64,000 nt of DNA, from contig JAKSGN010000036.1 of the NCBI GenBank assembly GCA_024180945.1, forward strand, positions 310,001 through 374,000, given 5' to 3'. The position numbers and the translations under genes were made by a program. This stretch comes from Macrophomina tecta (lineage: Eukaryota > Ascomycota > Dothideomycetes > Botryosphaeriales > Botryosphaeriaceae). Positions within the stretch are counted from its first letter, which is position 1. Every line of letters begins with the position of its first letter. The notes beneath the pieces are model-generated. The model saw only the letters and a list, made by a program, of their open reading frames with translations. It did no database searches and had not been told where the DNA came from. This document shows, in pieces, positions 1 through 10,879 of this stretch.

Positions 1-389
1 GAGGTGGTATCCACAAACCCTCATGATACGCTCTCGGCCCAGATAAGCTATCCTCTCAGCATAAACGCCGGAAGATTCCAGAGGCGGCTGTGGGTCTCCT
101 GAGCGACTGCAGCTCGTGCACTCAGAGCCGCGTTTGTCTGGTCCGGTAAAGGATCCATATTTGACAATTCACTGTTTATTCGCGAATTAAACGAATTGGG
201 ATACAACCAAAATTCTTTTTGCGAGATCTGATAGATGTCAGCGTTGGGGCTCTGGCCGCGAAAATGCATTAGCCGACCAAAGATTTCACGTACACTTCGG
301 GGTCCCCAACGGCCTTCTGCTCCCCCCCCCCCAAAACGCGCCAGCCTTTTCCATGGTGTGCCACCCACCAAGATCCGCCGACCTCTGTC
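1..389. other. Non-coding left edge
   Basis: I see no supportable gene in this stretch. It lies downstream of the transporter that ends at 390 on the minus strand, so it probably holds that gene's 3' UTR. It contains a C10 run near 325-334. Short open frames here show no family resemblance. Confidence 0.5.
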
Positions 390-1585
390 CTACAACCTCA
401 GCAGGCGCTTGAACTTCTCCGGCCCGAGTTTGTAGTACGTCAGTCCGGCCAGCGCAATGCCGTAGCCAAACAGCTGTAGCAGCGTGACGGGATCCTTGAA
501 CAGTACCATCGACGCCACGACGAGCAGGATGTCCTTCAGGACGCCGCACAGCGTGAGCACCACCGCCGACGTCTTCTTCACCAAGAAAACCACGGCGACA
601 TTCAGCAGGAACGCCAAGGCCGCATTTGCCAGCAGGGTGAAGGGGCCGACGTGCAGGATGTCGGCCATCGAGATGGCGGGCAGCTCGAAGAAGAGCAGCG
701 GCAAGGCGTTGATCAGGACGGTGGCGGGCGCGAAGTAGTACAGCGAGACGAGCGGCTCCATCTTGAACTCGTCGCCGCTGAGGATGCGCTGCACGAGCAC
801 CAGGCGCGTCGCCTCGATGCCGATGCCCGCGACTTGGATGAGGAAGCCGAAGAGCTGGAACTTGATCTCGCCGAAGGAGGCGATCATAACGCCGACGACG
901 ATGACGGACACTTTGCTGAGCGTGGTGAGGTCGGGCGGGGCGAGGCCGAGCGCCCAGGTTGCGAGGAGGGTGGCGACGGCGTTGGTGGCCTGGAGTGGAG
1001 GGTCGGAAAGGGTTGGGCACAGGCGGTGCTGGGGGGGAGACGTACTTTGAGCATTTGGATGAAGGAGACGCTGAGGTAGAGGTAGGCGACGTTGCCGAAG
1101 ACGAGCGAGAGGGAGTTGAAGACGGCGATGGGCAGGATGGCCCTGATATAGACCTTTTTGGTCATGGGCACCTTATGTCTTGACTCCAAAATGCTGGTGT
1201 AGCGCGCCATTATTTGCGTCGTGATGGTGGCGAAGAGCAGATGCCATGTTGTCAGGAAGACGGCTGATGCAGGTGAGCTTCAGTTTCAACGGCGGGGGCT
1301 GCTCACTTACGAAAAGCGAAGCCAGCTGTGTGCAGGATGTACTTGTTGAAAATGATAACGCCGGAGCTTGCAGCTATCCAGGAACTGGCAGCCTGCCGTT
1401 AACTGACTTGGCGCCCGAATGCGGGCACCATCAAGCACTCACATGACGAAGAAAGGCGCGGGAATAGACGACAGCTTGTCTTTCTGCAGTGTGGCAGACG
1501 CGGGGGCCGGGAGGGAGTGCTCCAGCCGTGGCCCTTGGGCTGTATCCAGCTTGTCGAGCCCATCTTCCTCATTCCTGTTCGACAT
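390..1585 (-). CDS. TPT/DUF250-family sugar-phosphate or nucleotide-sugar transporter
   Basis: This is a multi-pass membrane transporter of the drug/metabolite superfamily, likely in Golgi or ER membrane, exchanging a phosphorylated or nucleotide-activated sugar; the substrate cannot be read from sequence. I join four exons: 1585-1443, 1384-1311, 1263-1046 and 989-390, giving 344 residues. The splices rebuild the typical N-terminal segment SWIAASSGVIIFNKYIL, then FPVFLTTWHL, and the central block NSLSLVFGNVAYLYLSVSFI followed by MLK. The last exon carries the second EamA-like half (EATRLVLVQRIL, then LKDILLVVASM) and ends in a basic tail (KFKRLLRL). The start at 1585 (MSNRNEEDG) precedes a short hydrophilic N-terminus as is usual in the family. 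The frame stays open upstream of 1585, but that part is not conserved-looking. Family assignment is firm and the substrate is unknown. Confidence 0.85.
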
Positions 1586-2357
1586 TGTGGGTGGGTGAAG
1601 TCTGCTGAAGCAACAGCGGGGAAAACAAGCTTCAATTAAGTGGGTGAGAGCAAAGAAAAAGGGACGGGGGCTAGACCAGATGCCGGAACGCAGATTGTGG
1701 CTATGCCGCACGTTTGTGCGCTATGGTAACCCCATTCGTCGACGACAAATCGGAAGGATCTATAGCATTGCAAAATCCGACGGGCGAAGTTGCAGGCACA
1801 AGCCAGGGACAGTTCGTAACGCAGTCTTTGCTGATGGGTTACAGGATGGACTCTTCCTCAAGAGCCAATGGAAAGCTCAAACAAGAGGTATGCGGCCCTT
1901 AATTGCCCCCCGCTGCCGCCCGTATTCTCTCGCTTTTCCGGACCCCTGAGTACGCGTCACCGCTGCGCAGGTGCATCCCTATCGTTTCATTCGGAAACGC
2001 TCAAGTCGCACGACAGATGAGCGGTATGCACTTCCTGCTCCATCCCAGAGTAGTGATGATCAAGCCTGGTTGCCAATCATTACCGGATTGGATAAGCGAG
2101 TGGTTTGATGGGCTTGAGTCTTGTATCTATACTTTGTGAAGACCCTCAACTGTGACCTCGTGGCTCTGCGAAGAAATTGTCTTCCTCGCAACCCCTAATT
2201 GCGCCATTATTGCAATTTCAATCGAGGAAGTGTATTGCGCGATCACAGCCTCGTCATCCCCAACCGAACAATCATTGCCGCACATCCATTCTGCTTGGCT
2301 CGTGCTGAGGCCGCGTTGGCAGCCGTGTATGCATCCTCCGGAGATATACCAAAAGAA

Positions 2358-2389
<32 letters not shown>

Positions 2390-2838
2390 AATCATACAAT
2401 CTGGAGCAGGATTCTGTAATATCTTCATTGTTCGGCGATACATATTTTCTTTTTGGAATGCCCAGTTTTTGATCCGTTAGCTGGGATTGGTGGGGTCCAG
2501 TTTCGAGCCGCGTTGGCGACACAGCGGCGTCGATGAAGACGAGACACCAGATAATTATGATGGTAGAATTTGGGAAACGAAGAGCTTCCGCTCACGTATT
2601 TCGGTTGCAAGTAGAGTAAACAGAGCTTCAGAACATTAGACACAAAGCATAGCGCCGGTAAAGAGCAGCGGTTGATCGGGGAATTCATCCCTGTCCATCG
2701 GCTTTTTGGCAGGTGTAGAATCCACCCAAAGAGATCCATCGGCCACAACTCGTTGATATATCTTGGCAGGTACTTTAGGACTGGGAGTCTGTTTGTTCCC
2801 AGTATTTGCACGATAGCAAAGCCCCTCCTGAAACCAAA
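1586..2838. other. Intergenic region without a supportable gene
   Basis: This region holds the shared upstream sequences of the transporter (-) and the FAH-family gene (+), and a tetranucleotide microsatellite at about 2351-2391. Open frames here are short and lack recognisable motifs. I see nothing else that can be named. Confidence 0.5.
2351..2391. repeat. (AAAG)n microsatellite
   Basis: About ten near-perfect tandem copies of a 4-bp purine unit are visible directly in the sequence. It is a simple repeat and likely polymorphic in length. Confidence 0.95.
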
Positions 2839-3942
2839 ATGATACCAACGGTAAGTCCAACTGAAGTCACGAGAAACAGCATTCATTAAGACCAGCCCAC
2901 AGACCTGGGACCGCCTGGTCCGCTTCATCGCCGCCGAAGATGGCAAAGAACACGTCGGCGAGCCCACTGACCCAGACATCGACCGTACGCCTCCCGTCCT
3001 CCTCCTGCATCACCGCTCCAACATCCCCGCTCACCTCCGCCCCATTCAGTCGGCGCCGCCGTCGCTTCCGCCCACCCCGTTCGCGTCCGCAAATTCGCCA
3101 CCTCCACCGTCCTCGACCCCACCGCCCAGCCCACCGCTGTGATCCTCACCATCCGCACGCTGCTCTGCCCCCTAACGGCCCGCGAAGCCGGCACCATCCG
3201 CTGCATCGGCCTCAACTACCGCCTGCACGCCGCCGAGATGCGCCTGCCCCTGCCCACGCACCCGACCCTCTTCTTCAAGCCAGCCAGCTGCCTCGCCCAC
3301 CCCAACAGCCCGCTCGTCATCCCCTCGTGCGCCACGACGCCGCCACAAGCCGACTACGAGGCCGAGCTCGCCATCGTCATCGGCAAGCGGTGCAAGGACG
3401 CGCCGCGCGAGCGCGCGCTCGACTGCGTGCTGGGGTACACGTGCGCGAACGACGTGACCGCGCGCGCGCACCAGTTCGCCGGCGCGCAGTGGGGGTTCGG
3501 CAAGGGGTTTGACGGGTTCGCGCCGCTGGGGCCGTGCCTGGTGAGCGCGGCGCGGCGGGTGCGCGAGGCGGGCGAGGTGGAGCTGCGGACGGTGCTGAAC
3601 GGGGAGGTGGTGCAGGAGGCGCGCGCGGACGACATGATTTTCTCCGTCGCCGAGATTGTGGCGTATTTGAGCCAGGTGAGCTTGGCCTTTTTTCCCCGAC
3701 GGTTTGCCGGGATGGAGGAGAATATATGCGTGGATTGGTGCTGACTGGCGTAGGGGACCACCCTGGAGCCGGGGACGGTGATCATGACGGGGACGCCGTG
3801 TGGGATTGGGGTAAGTAGGAGTCCGCCGGTGTTTTTGAAGCCGGGCGACGATTTGAGGGTGGTGATGAGCCATGGCTTGGGATCGTTGGTCAATACCGTG
3901 GTGTATGAGGAGAGCCACGTCTCGCGCGAGGCCTTATTGTGA
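2839..3942 (+). CDS. Fumarylacetoacetate hydrolase (FAH) family protein
   Basis: Predicted metal-dependent C-C bond hydrolase or decarboxylase of the FAH fold acting on beta-diketo acids or enol-pyruvate-type acids, probably cytosolic. Four exons (2839-2850, 2903-2984, 3050-3675, 3754-3942) give 302 residues, the usual length of the short fungal members. The N-terminus reads TTWDRLVRFIAAEDGK, typical of this group. The core has IRCIGLNYRLHAAEM, then LFFKPASC, YEAELAIVIGKRCKD, GYTCANDVTAR and, after the last intron, TVIMTGTPCGIG. The Glu residues of the EAELA block and Asp of the ANDVTAR block are expected metal ligands. The 12-nt first exon is inferred from a canonical gtaagt donor. It lies 370 bp from a convergent Zn2Cys6 regulator and near an MFS permease, which suggests a catabolic role. 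The exact substrate is unknown. Confidence 0.88.
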
Positions 3943-4311
3943 TGAGATATTTTGAACAACTAAGACTATAATTTCCATATGCCAGCTCGGCAACACAGAC
4001 TGGTTCGTTGAATTCCGCAAAGGTAGTCGCACAGCGGAGCCAAAAGATGTTACCCTTGGAGTGAACAGGCCATGGGGGAGTTGAAGTAGTCGTCCGGACA
4101 TCAGTGCCGTTAAAAAAAAGGTAAGGGACATTTACTTCTCGACTACTGTTTCATTTTTCTATAAGCCGTGCAGTAAATGTGGATGATAGGATTGCTATGG
4201 GTAAGCTTTGTGATTGCAGAGACAGGGGTGATGTCTCTTGCCGTTCCCTTTGGACTGCAAACACTGCACCACTTTGTCGGCTTGGCTAGCGTCCTTGCCC
4301 CGTTCCGTAAG
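3943..4311. other. Convergent 3' intergenic region with a dispersed repeat
   Basis: This lies between the 3' ends of the FAH-family gene (+) and the Zn2Cys6 regulator (-). It carries one copy of a 35-bp element that recurs at 39195-39229. No gene is supported. Confidence 0.6.
4069..4104 (+). repeat. Dispersed 35-bp element, copy A
   Basis: The stretch beginning GCCATGGGGGAGTTGAAG and ending CGTCCGGACATCAG matches 39195-39229 in the same orientation with one single-base indel and one mismatch. Both copies are outside genes. The nature of the element is unknown; a remnant of a mobile element is one option. Confidence 0.8.
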
Positions 4312-6533
4312 TCAAATACTTTTGTTCTGGGTCTGAGTAATGCTGTCGAGGACCAGTTCCCACGACTGAAGATCGGCAGCTTCAGGGAAAGTAAAGGAGT
4401 CGTCCCACGGCAGAGGTTGCCAGCTCGCAGAGCCGCCAAGGCCCGAGAAGTCTAGTGAGCCCACCTGATCCAGCCCATCTGGACCGTGAGGCATAGAAAG
4501 GTGCATATCCTCCAGCGAAGAGGGTGTGTGCATGTCTGGGACAGGACGAACAACAGAAGGGACGTTGGAGACTGTAGTGTCCGAGACGCCGCGCAGCTCG
4601 CGAGCTTTCTTGATGCAAAGCTCAACGATCTTGACTTCTGCGAGCGCAAACTCGTTGACCCAGATATCTCGGCGTTGCATCTCACAATATGCAGCCAGAT
4701 CTTCCAAAATCGCAAGGCTGCGGGAAGATGCGGGATCCCTGACGGCAATAATTCCCAAGACAAGCGCGCTGTTGAACAAGTAGTGAGGCCCCAATGTCCA
4801 CCGGAGACGATCTTGCAACGGTTGACTGAGCGCTTGAAGACGCATGCTGAGATCGGCGCATGCCGAAGAGATGCATGCGTCGTGGCTGACGCGGAACCGA
4901 TTTGTGATGGACGGGCGCAGAAGGTAGGGCCTGTGGAGGGTGACACGGGCAAAATGGTACATGCTGTGGATGTGTAGGCGGTTCCACGGTAAGAAGGAAA
5001 GTCGAGAATCAAGCGACAGGTCAGGACCGTCAAGCCGGAAGTAGGTGGGCAGGCTTTTGCGCCACTCCAGCATCTCCCGGTCAAGCGCCAGGACCGTGTC
5101 GTAGGAGACGGTAAACAAGCCAAAGCATTTCTCTTGAATCGCACCAATGATAATAGCAAGCTCATGGCATAACCGGCTTGCCACGCTCGGTGTCGGATCT
5201 TCGATTGGTTGTACCGGGGCGGAAGCTGCCTCTTCGTCGCCCATGTCGTCCAGCCAAACGTTGCTGGCCTTTTCCACAAGGCATTGCTGGTCTACGATCG
5301 CAAACGGCCTGCCCAGTGAAAGTGCGATTGTTTTGTCCAAGAGGTAGAGGTTGCTCCACAGTCTGCGGCGAGTCTCGGTGTCCTTCCTGGAAAGCCGCCA
5401 CCGCTCGCCGTCGATGTGCATCCCTTGAGCTTGCGCCATGCGCTATGATCTTGAGCTTGAATTCCGAAACCAGGGACGTGCAGACTTACCATAGCGAAGC
5501 TTGTTGTCAGCCAAGATTCGGGCACCCGGCGCGAGTATATCAGGTACCGCGTTACAAGCACCCCAGCTCTCACCAAATCAGTGCTCTCGCCGTAGAACGT
5601 AGGAGCAATGACGATGGCGCGTCTTGCTGCCCAATAGAATCGCAGAGATGTCTCCTCCAGCTCTCTTTGCATGTCAGCATTGAGAGGCTGCGGGCAGTCC
5701 AGCAACACGCCGTACGCGAGGACGATGAACAGCAAAGCCAGCCATCGGAGATCGATTGAGGCAAGGTCGTCGAATCCAAATTTCCGGGCCCAAAAGGACT
5801 GATACTGGGCTCGAAAAGCTGCGGGGTGCACCGCGTCTATGGCCCAGTTTAGTTGTTCGAGGAAACACTCCGTCAAGCGGTCCGCCGTGGACTTTCTGCG
5901 CGGAAGAAGGCCAAGAAGGTCCCATATCTGGGAGAAGGGCCCTCCCACGTCGCGAAACGAATGCAGAGACCCTGCCGGCACATGTTGATGCATGCCGCCT
6001 ACGGATTCTGGAGGTGGAGCTTCGATGACTTTAGCAGCTGCCTGCGGGCCAAAGTAAGAAGATCCGAAGAATGAGGGCGCATCCCTCGATCTGAACAGGC
6101 TACCAACGCGAGGATCTCCGCGGGACCTTTGACTTTCAGTGCTGTTGTCGTTGTCCTCTTCGGCTCCTGGATTCTCCTGTCGGACATGGGAGGGGCAGTC
6201 ACCCGCGAAGTCTGTACGCTCACTTCCGAGGGATTCCCTGGAGAGAAGCTGACGCGGACCTGCTGCATTCTCCGCCTCGGGGAAGGTGCATGTTGATGCA
6301 ACATCCCTTCTCGTGCAGTTTAGGCATGGTTTTGCGCCATTACACTCCCGAAACTGTCAATGTACGTCTATGCAGCCCATATGCGAGATACCGACCTTTT
6401 GCTTCCGCCGGTGGCAGGCCAAACATGCCGAAGCATGGCGACCTCTCTTAGTCCGCTTGTTTCCCGGCTGCACCTGGGCTGCGTCCTCGCTGGCGAGTCG
6501 TTTCCCGGACGCCATGCCCAGGTAATCGGCCAT
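4312..6533 (-). CDS. Zn2Cys6 fungal-specific transcription factor
   Basis: Predicted nuclear DNA-binding regulator. Exons 6533-6396, 6344-5490 and 5442-4312 give 707 residues. The first splice completes the binuclear zinc cluster CLACHRRKQK followed by CNGAKPCLNC, with Cys at about 37, 40, 47, 53, 56 and 65, preceded by a basic stretch (KRTKRGRH). The middle and C-terminal parts carry the fungal_trans (PF04082-type) domain: DLVRAGVLVTRYLIYSRR, then MAQAQGMHIDGERWRLSRKD, RRRLWSNLYLLDKTIALSLG and GRPFAI. The splice at 5489-5443 joins SFAM to RMAQAQG inside that domain, which supports the model. A start at 6533 is chosen because it sits a normal distance before the zinc cluster; in-frame Mets at 6686 and 6518 are alternatives. 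Its position between an FAH-family enzyme and an MFS permease suggests it may regulate them. Confidence 0.9.
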
Positions 6534-7023
6534 CGGCTTTTTGGCCTCTAGTGCAAGGCTTCTTCGGCTTTTTGTACGCTGCGCGCTGATGGGCAAGCCC
6601 ACGATAAGATAGCATGGGGGTCGGGAGGAGAAGCCGATGCGGGGAAAAACACTCCGTGGCCATTTGAGCGCCAGATTGTGTGCCACTTCCGAGCCCCCAG
6701 AGAGTACTTTATCGGTAGAGACTTTTAGTGTGGTATATGGCTGCCAAAGAATACCTCTTTATGGCTCGATGCTCGCTGGTGGTTCTGTATATTGATGGAA
6801 TGCTCTTTTTATTTTTGTCTTCTCTTGGACAAGTCAGTGGGCCGGGCTTATCTTTGAGACTCATCCTAATTTACCGATCTTTTCTTGGCAATCCCCGATA
6901 GCAATGCTAGCAGTAGCTTGGCATCATCATTTGACAACTGATTCTGTGGCCATACCATATCATGACAGGTCGTCCTCTCAATCCTCCTCAGCACCTCAAA
7001 CCCTGAAAGCAGACCTTTGAGCC
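6534..7023. promoter_or_regulatory. Divergent promoter region between regulator and permease
   Basis: A 490-bp gap separates the divergently transcribed Zn2Cys6 regulator (-) and the MFS permease (+). It is the natural place for shared control elements. A TA-rich stretch occurs around 6730-6820. I cannot assign specific binding sites. Confidence 0.4.
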
Positions 7024-8638
7024 ATGACAGACAAAAAGTCGCTGGAGGTGGAAGGCGAAATCAAACATGACGTCGAAACAGCCTCTGCGGAGCTGTCAAT
7101 CGACCCAGCAGCAGAAAAACGTCTGGTGCGGAAGCTAGACATGTGGCTGGCGCCCATGATGGTACGTGCCTGCACAAACCGCTTGCTGAGAGCCCATCGT
7201 CAGCTAATATTTACAGGTTCTGTTCTTCCTGGTCTCTTACCTGGACCGCAGCAATATCGGGAACGCCGCTATTGCAGGCATGAATGAGGACTTGAACCTT
7301 GACGGGAACAAGCTGAACGTCGCAGTGACTGTGTTCTACGGTATGGCTGGATCACTTGTCAGTTGGACGCGTCACTCACGGACTCTGTAGTGACCTACAT
7401 CGCATTTGAAATACCGGCAAGTCTGGTGCTGAAGAGACTCGGGCCAAGCCGATTGATACCATTTTTCATCATCGGCTGGAGTGCTGTCATTATCGGGGCT
7501 GCCTTCGTCCAAAACTACGCCGCATTGCTCGCCACGCGCCTTCTCCTTGGTGCGTTTGAGTCCGGGCTGTTTCCCTGCCTCACGCTGTACCTCAGCACCT
7601 TCTACCAACGCACCGAACAAGCCAGAAGAATCTCGTACCTCTTCGTTGCTGCAGCGTTGTCCGGATCTTTTGGCGGGCTGCTCGCATACGGTCTGACCAG
7701 TCTTCACGGCGCCAAAGGGCTTGCAGGCTGGCGTTGGCTCTTCCTCGTGGAGGGACTGATATCGATCGTGGTCGGAATACTGGCAGTCTTCGTCCTGCCC
7801 GACTCGTTCGAGACAGCGTGGTGGCTCCGGGAGGACGAGAAAACGTTGATGCGGATCCGCCATGAGCGTGCCAAGGTCTACCACGGGTCCGAAGTGTTCG
7901 ACAAGAGCGAGATAAAGCTTGCCTTCACGGACCCAAAGGTCTGGCTGTCGGCATTTTGCCAATTCTGCGCCAACATCTGCTCGTTCGGCTTCTCAACCTT
8001 CTTGCCGAAGATCATCAATGGTTTTGGGTACTCGAGCGTCAGAACGCAGCTGCTGACGGTGCCCGTCTATGCATGGGCTGCCGTAATCTACGTGGCAGTG
8101 TCCTTCCTGTCTGACCACGTCAACAGACGGGCGGTATTCATGGTTCCTATGGCTATGGTGACGATGACCGGGTATTCGCTGCTGATAGGTGTGAGCATGA
8201 GCTCCACAGCTGTCCTGTATTTTGCCACGTTTGTCACAGCCACAGGGATATATTGCGTCGTCGGCTTGAACGTTACTTGGATTAGCAATAGTAATGCTGG
8301 GTACTTCAAGCGTGCTACTGCAATTGGCCTGCAACAAACGATAGGAAATAGCGCAGGTATCGTGGTAAGTAAACGCCCTCCCACAACCCTTCAAACAGCT
8401 AACGAGCGTCCAGGCCGGCCAGATTTACCGTTTGACAAACTTAGACGGCCGGTACGTGATAGGTCACGCTGTTTCTTTAGCAGCTATCATATGTGCCGGC
8501 ATGGGGTACTCGATCATGTGGTTCACGCTTTGGCGGCTCAACCGTAAGCGAGATGATATGTCGTTTGAGCAGAAGGTCAAGGAGATTGACGGCGGAAAGA
8601 GAGGTGATGCGCACCCCGACTTCCGCTACAACCTGTGA
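7024..8638 (+). CDS. MFS permease, Dal5/allantoate (anion:cation symporter) type
   Basis: Predicted plasma-membrane major facilitator transporter for an organic acid, vitamin or ureide. Exons 7024-7161, 7217-7340, 7391-8364 and 8414-8638 give 486 residues with about 12 membrane segments. The splices rebuild the family signature VLFFLVSYLDRSNIGNA in TM1, then VFYVTYIAFEIPASLVLKRL. Later blocks include ATRLLLGAFESGLFPCLTLY in TM4, GWRWLFLVEG, and GLNVTWISNSNAGYFKRAT in the second half, ending in the hydrophilic tail DAHPDFRYNL. The cytosolic N-terminus (EKRLVRKLDMWLAPMM) is typical. It sits next to a Zn2Cys6 regulator and an FAH-family enzyme, so uptake of a compound for catabolism is a sensible inference. 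The actual substrate is not evident. Confidence 0.92.
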
Positions 8639-9057
8639 AATCCCAGCAGGCAGCTCGGAGCATCTGCAATTCATGTTGTGTAGCATTTGTTGAATTTTAT
8701 TTGGCTCTTCGGCCTCCTGGGGCCAAAACCAAGCCAGTGCGGCTCAGTAGCATTCGTGGCATGCCCCACTGGCGGTCGCCCCCACGCGCTCACGCGGATG
8801 AAAATACTCCGCACGCTGCGTCAGGCAATTTGGTAGGGAAGTCATTTTGAGGTGCGCAGACTTTTGTCCCGCATGTGGCGCTTTGCCCTGCCTGCTTACT
8901 CCCTTCCCCGCAACTTCTTGATATCCTCAGCCTCGCGCATCCCCAGACTCGCCAGACTCATACATCGAATTTTCCATGCCCTTGCCAACATCAGTCCAAG
9001 CTTTTATATTCCTCATCACATCTTGGCTCTGCAGACAACACCCTCACAGCTCGCGGG
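8639..9057. other. Intergenic region, permease 3' side to HET gene
   Basis: Probably contains the permease 3' UTR and the promoter of the HET gene. The HET reading frame is open back to a Met at 8875, but the segment 8875-9057 is not conserved-looking and is more likely leader. Nothing else is visible. Confidence 0.5.
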
Positions 9058-10879
9058 ATGGCAAGACGTTCAAAGAAGCCCAAGAGAAGGGCCCGAAGGA
9101 AACAGGCACCAGCCAGCAAGGGCTCGTCTGGGGAGCCCAGCCCCGCTCTCGATGATTCCCGCTATCTGCACGACCCTCTCCCTGACGGCGAGAAATTCTT
9201 CCGTCTCCTCGAACTGCTGCCTGGGCCGAAAAACAGCACGGTTTCCTGTCGTCTCCGCATCTACTCGATCAACTTCCATCCGGATTATGATGCCATCTTG
9301 TACGTCTGGGGGGACGAAAGGACGGATATCTTTTGCCACCGCAAGCGCCTACGCATCCCGCGAAGTCTATGCGATGTCCTCCAACGCCTTCGATCCGAAA
9401 ATGCTACTCGCATCCTGTGGGCCGATTCTATATGCATCGACCAAAGCAGCCTACAGGAACGCGGCCATCAGGTGCAATTGATGCGCACAATCTTCAGACG
9501 CGCGGAGAACGTCAATGCATGGCTTGGGCGAGGTGACAACTTCGACGCCCGGACAGCCTTCGGCCTAGTCGATCATCTCCACGGCACGTATTTATCAGAG
9601 ACCAGAGAAAAGATGGAGCGAATGATCTTAAGCATCTCAGAATACGAGTGGATGCAGTTGAGCCAACTCCTTGAGAGTCCTTGGTTCTTTCGCATGTGGA
9701 CTTTTCAAGAGGTCGGATTGGCCTCACAAGCTTTTCTGCGGCCGCCATCAACTTCGCTGGAAAAATCTATTATACCTGTCAGGTTGCTACAACAAATATT
9801 TCCAGTCCATCTTTCGGAGTCATGGCATCTATATGAACAGGATCTCCAGGATGAATCTCGACTTCGTTCATGGTAAAAATGAGGACGTGCGATACATACT
9901 CCGGGCTGCAAGGAACCGCGACTGTTCCAACCCTAGGGATAAGATATACGCATTGATAGGCCACGTGGCATTCCAGAATTTTGGAGGAATGGCCGGTGGA
10001 GCCCCATTTGTGATAGTCGACTATTCGAAACCAGCACAGGATGTGTTCCTCGATGTAGCCAAAAGGCTCTTGGAGCTGCACGATCCCTTATACATACTGT
10101 CCCAAATTGGACATAACACGGTTCTCGACTGCCCTCGTCCTCCATCTTGGGTACCTTTCTGGGTGTCGAAAAAAGTGGCGGCGCTAGCCGACCAGCCTGA
10201 CCTGGGATACTTTTATAGAGCCTGTGGGTCCAAAATATCCCGACTCTCAATCGAAGATCGTATACTCAAAGTGGATGGCGCCTGTCTGGATTTGGTCAAA
10301 TGGAGGTCGGACATTTTCGATTTCAGCACAGCTGATAGCATAAAAGAAAACGCGGCGATCGTCAGGTCTATTTGGGAAGAGCTTACAACGGCGCCTGAGA
10401 GGTTGCAAGGCTCTTTCCGCCACCTCGTGTCCAGACTCTGTTCCACGCTCTACGCCGGCTGGCACTCGAAGCTGAAGCAGAGCTATTGGACCGAAGGCCA
10501 AATTGAAGACCACATTGCAAATTTCCTCGCTTATCTCCACCAGCAGGGAATTGTCCCGCACGCGCGAGATTTCTTGACCAGGGAATACAGCAATGGTGAT
10601 TGGGAACAGGGGCTTCAAAACGCTGACGTAGCATTACATTTCAGGTGTTTTTTCATCAGCCAGAAAGGGTTCTGCGGCCTTGGACCGGATGTGACACAAC
10701 CTGGAGACAATATCGTAGTCTTCTTCGGAGGGCAAGTCCCCTTCATCTTGAGGCCACAAAATGAAAGCGAAGAATATAGTCTATGTGGGGAGTGTTACGT
10801 AGATGGGATGATGTACGGAGAGGCTATTGAGATGCTGGAGGAAGGTGAGCTTGAAGAACAGACGTTCAGTCTGGTGTGA
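9058..10879 (+). pseudogene. HET-domain protein gene interrupted by a frameshift
   Basis: Heterokaryon-incompatibility (HET, PF06985) type protein, a family linked to non-self recognition and cell death. The first frame, from ATG 9058, holds a complete HET domain: YDAILYVWGDERTD, ILWADSICIDQSSLQERGHQ, RRAENVNAWLGRG and ESPWFFRMWTFQEVGLASQA. Near 9736 the coding potential shifts by one base to a second frame that continues with FCGRHQLRWKNLLYL and runs to a TGA at 10877-10879 (DKIYALIGHVAF and the usual C-terminal half). The first frame itself stops around 9876. No intron of plausible length repairs the change; the only GT-AG pair that would is 19 nt. So this is either a recently inactivated allele or a sequence error. 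If repaired the protein would be about 607 residues. Confidence 0.8.

Noticed and set aside
9712..9730. 19-nt GT-AG segment that would restore the HET frame
   Set aside because: Far below the minimal length of a spliceosomal intron, and it would delete conserved residues of the domain.
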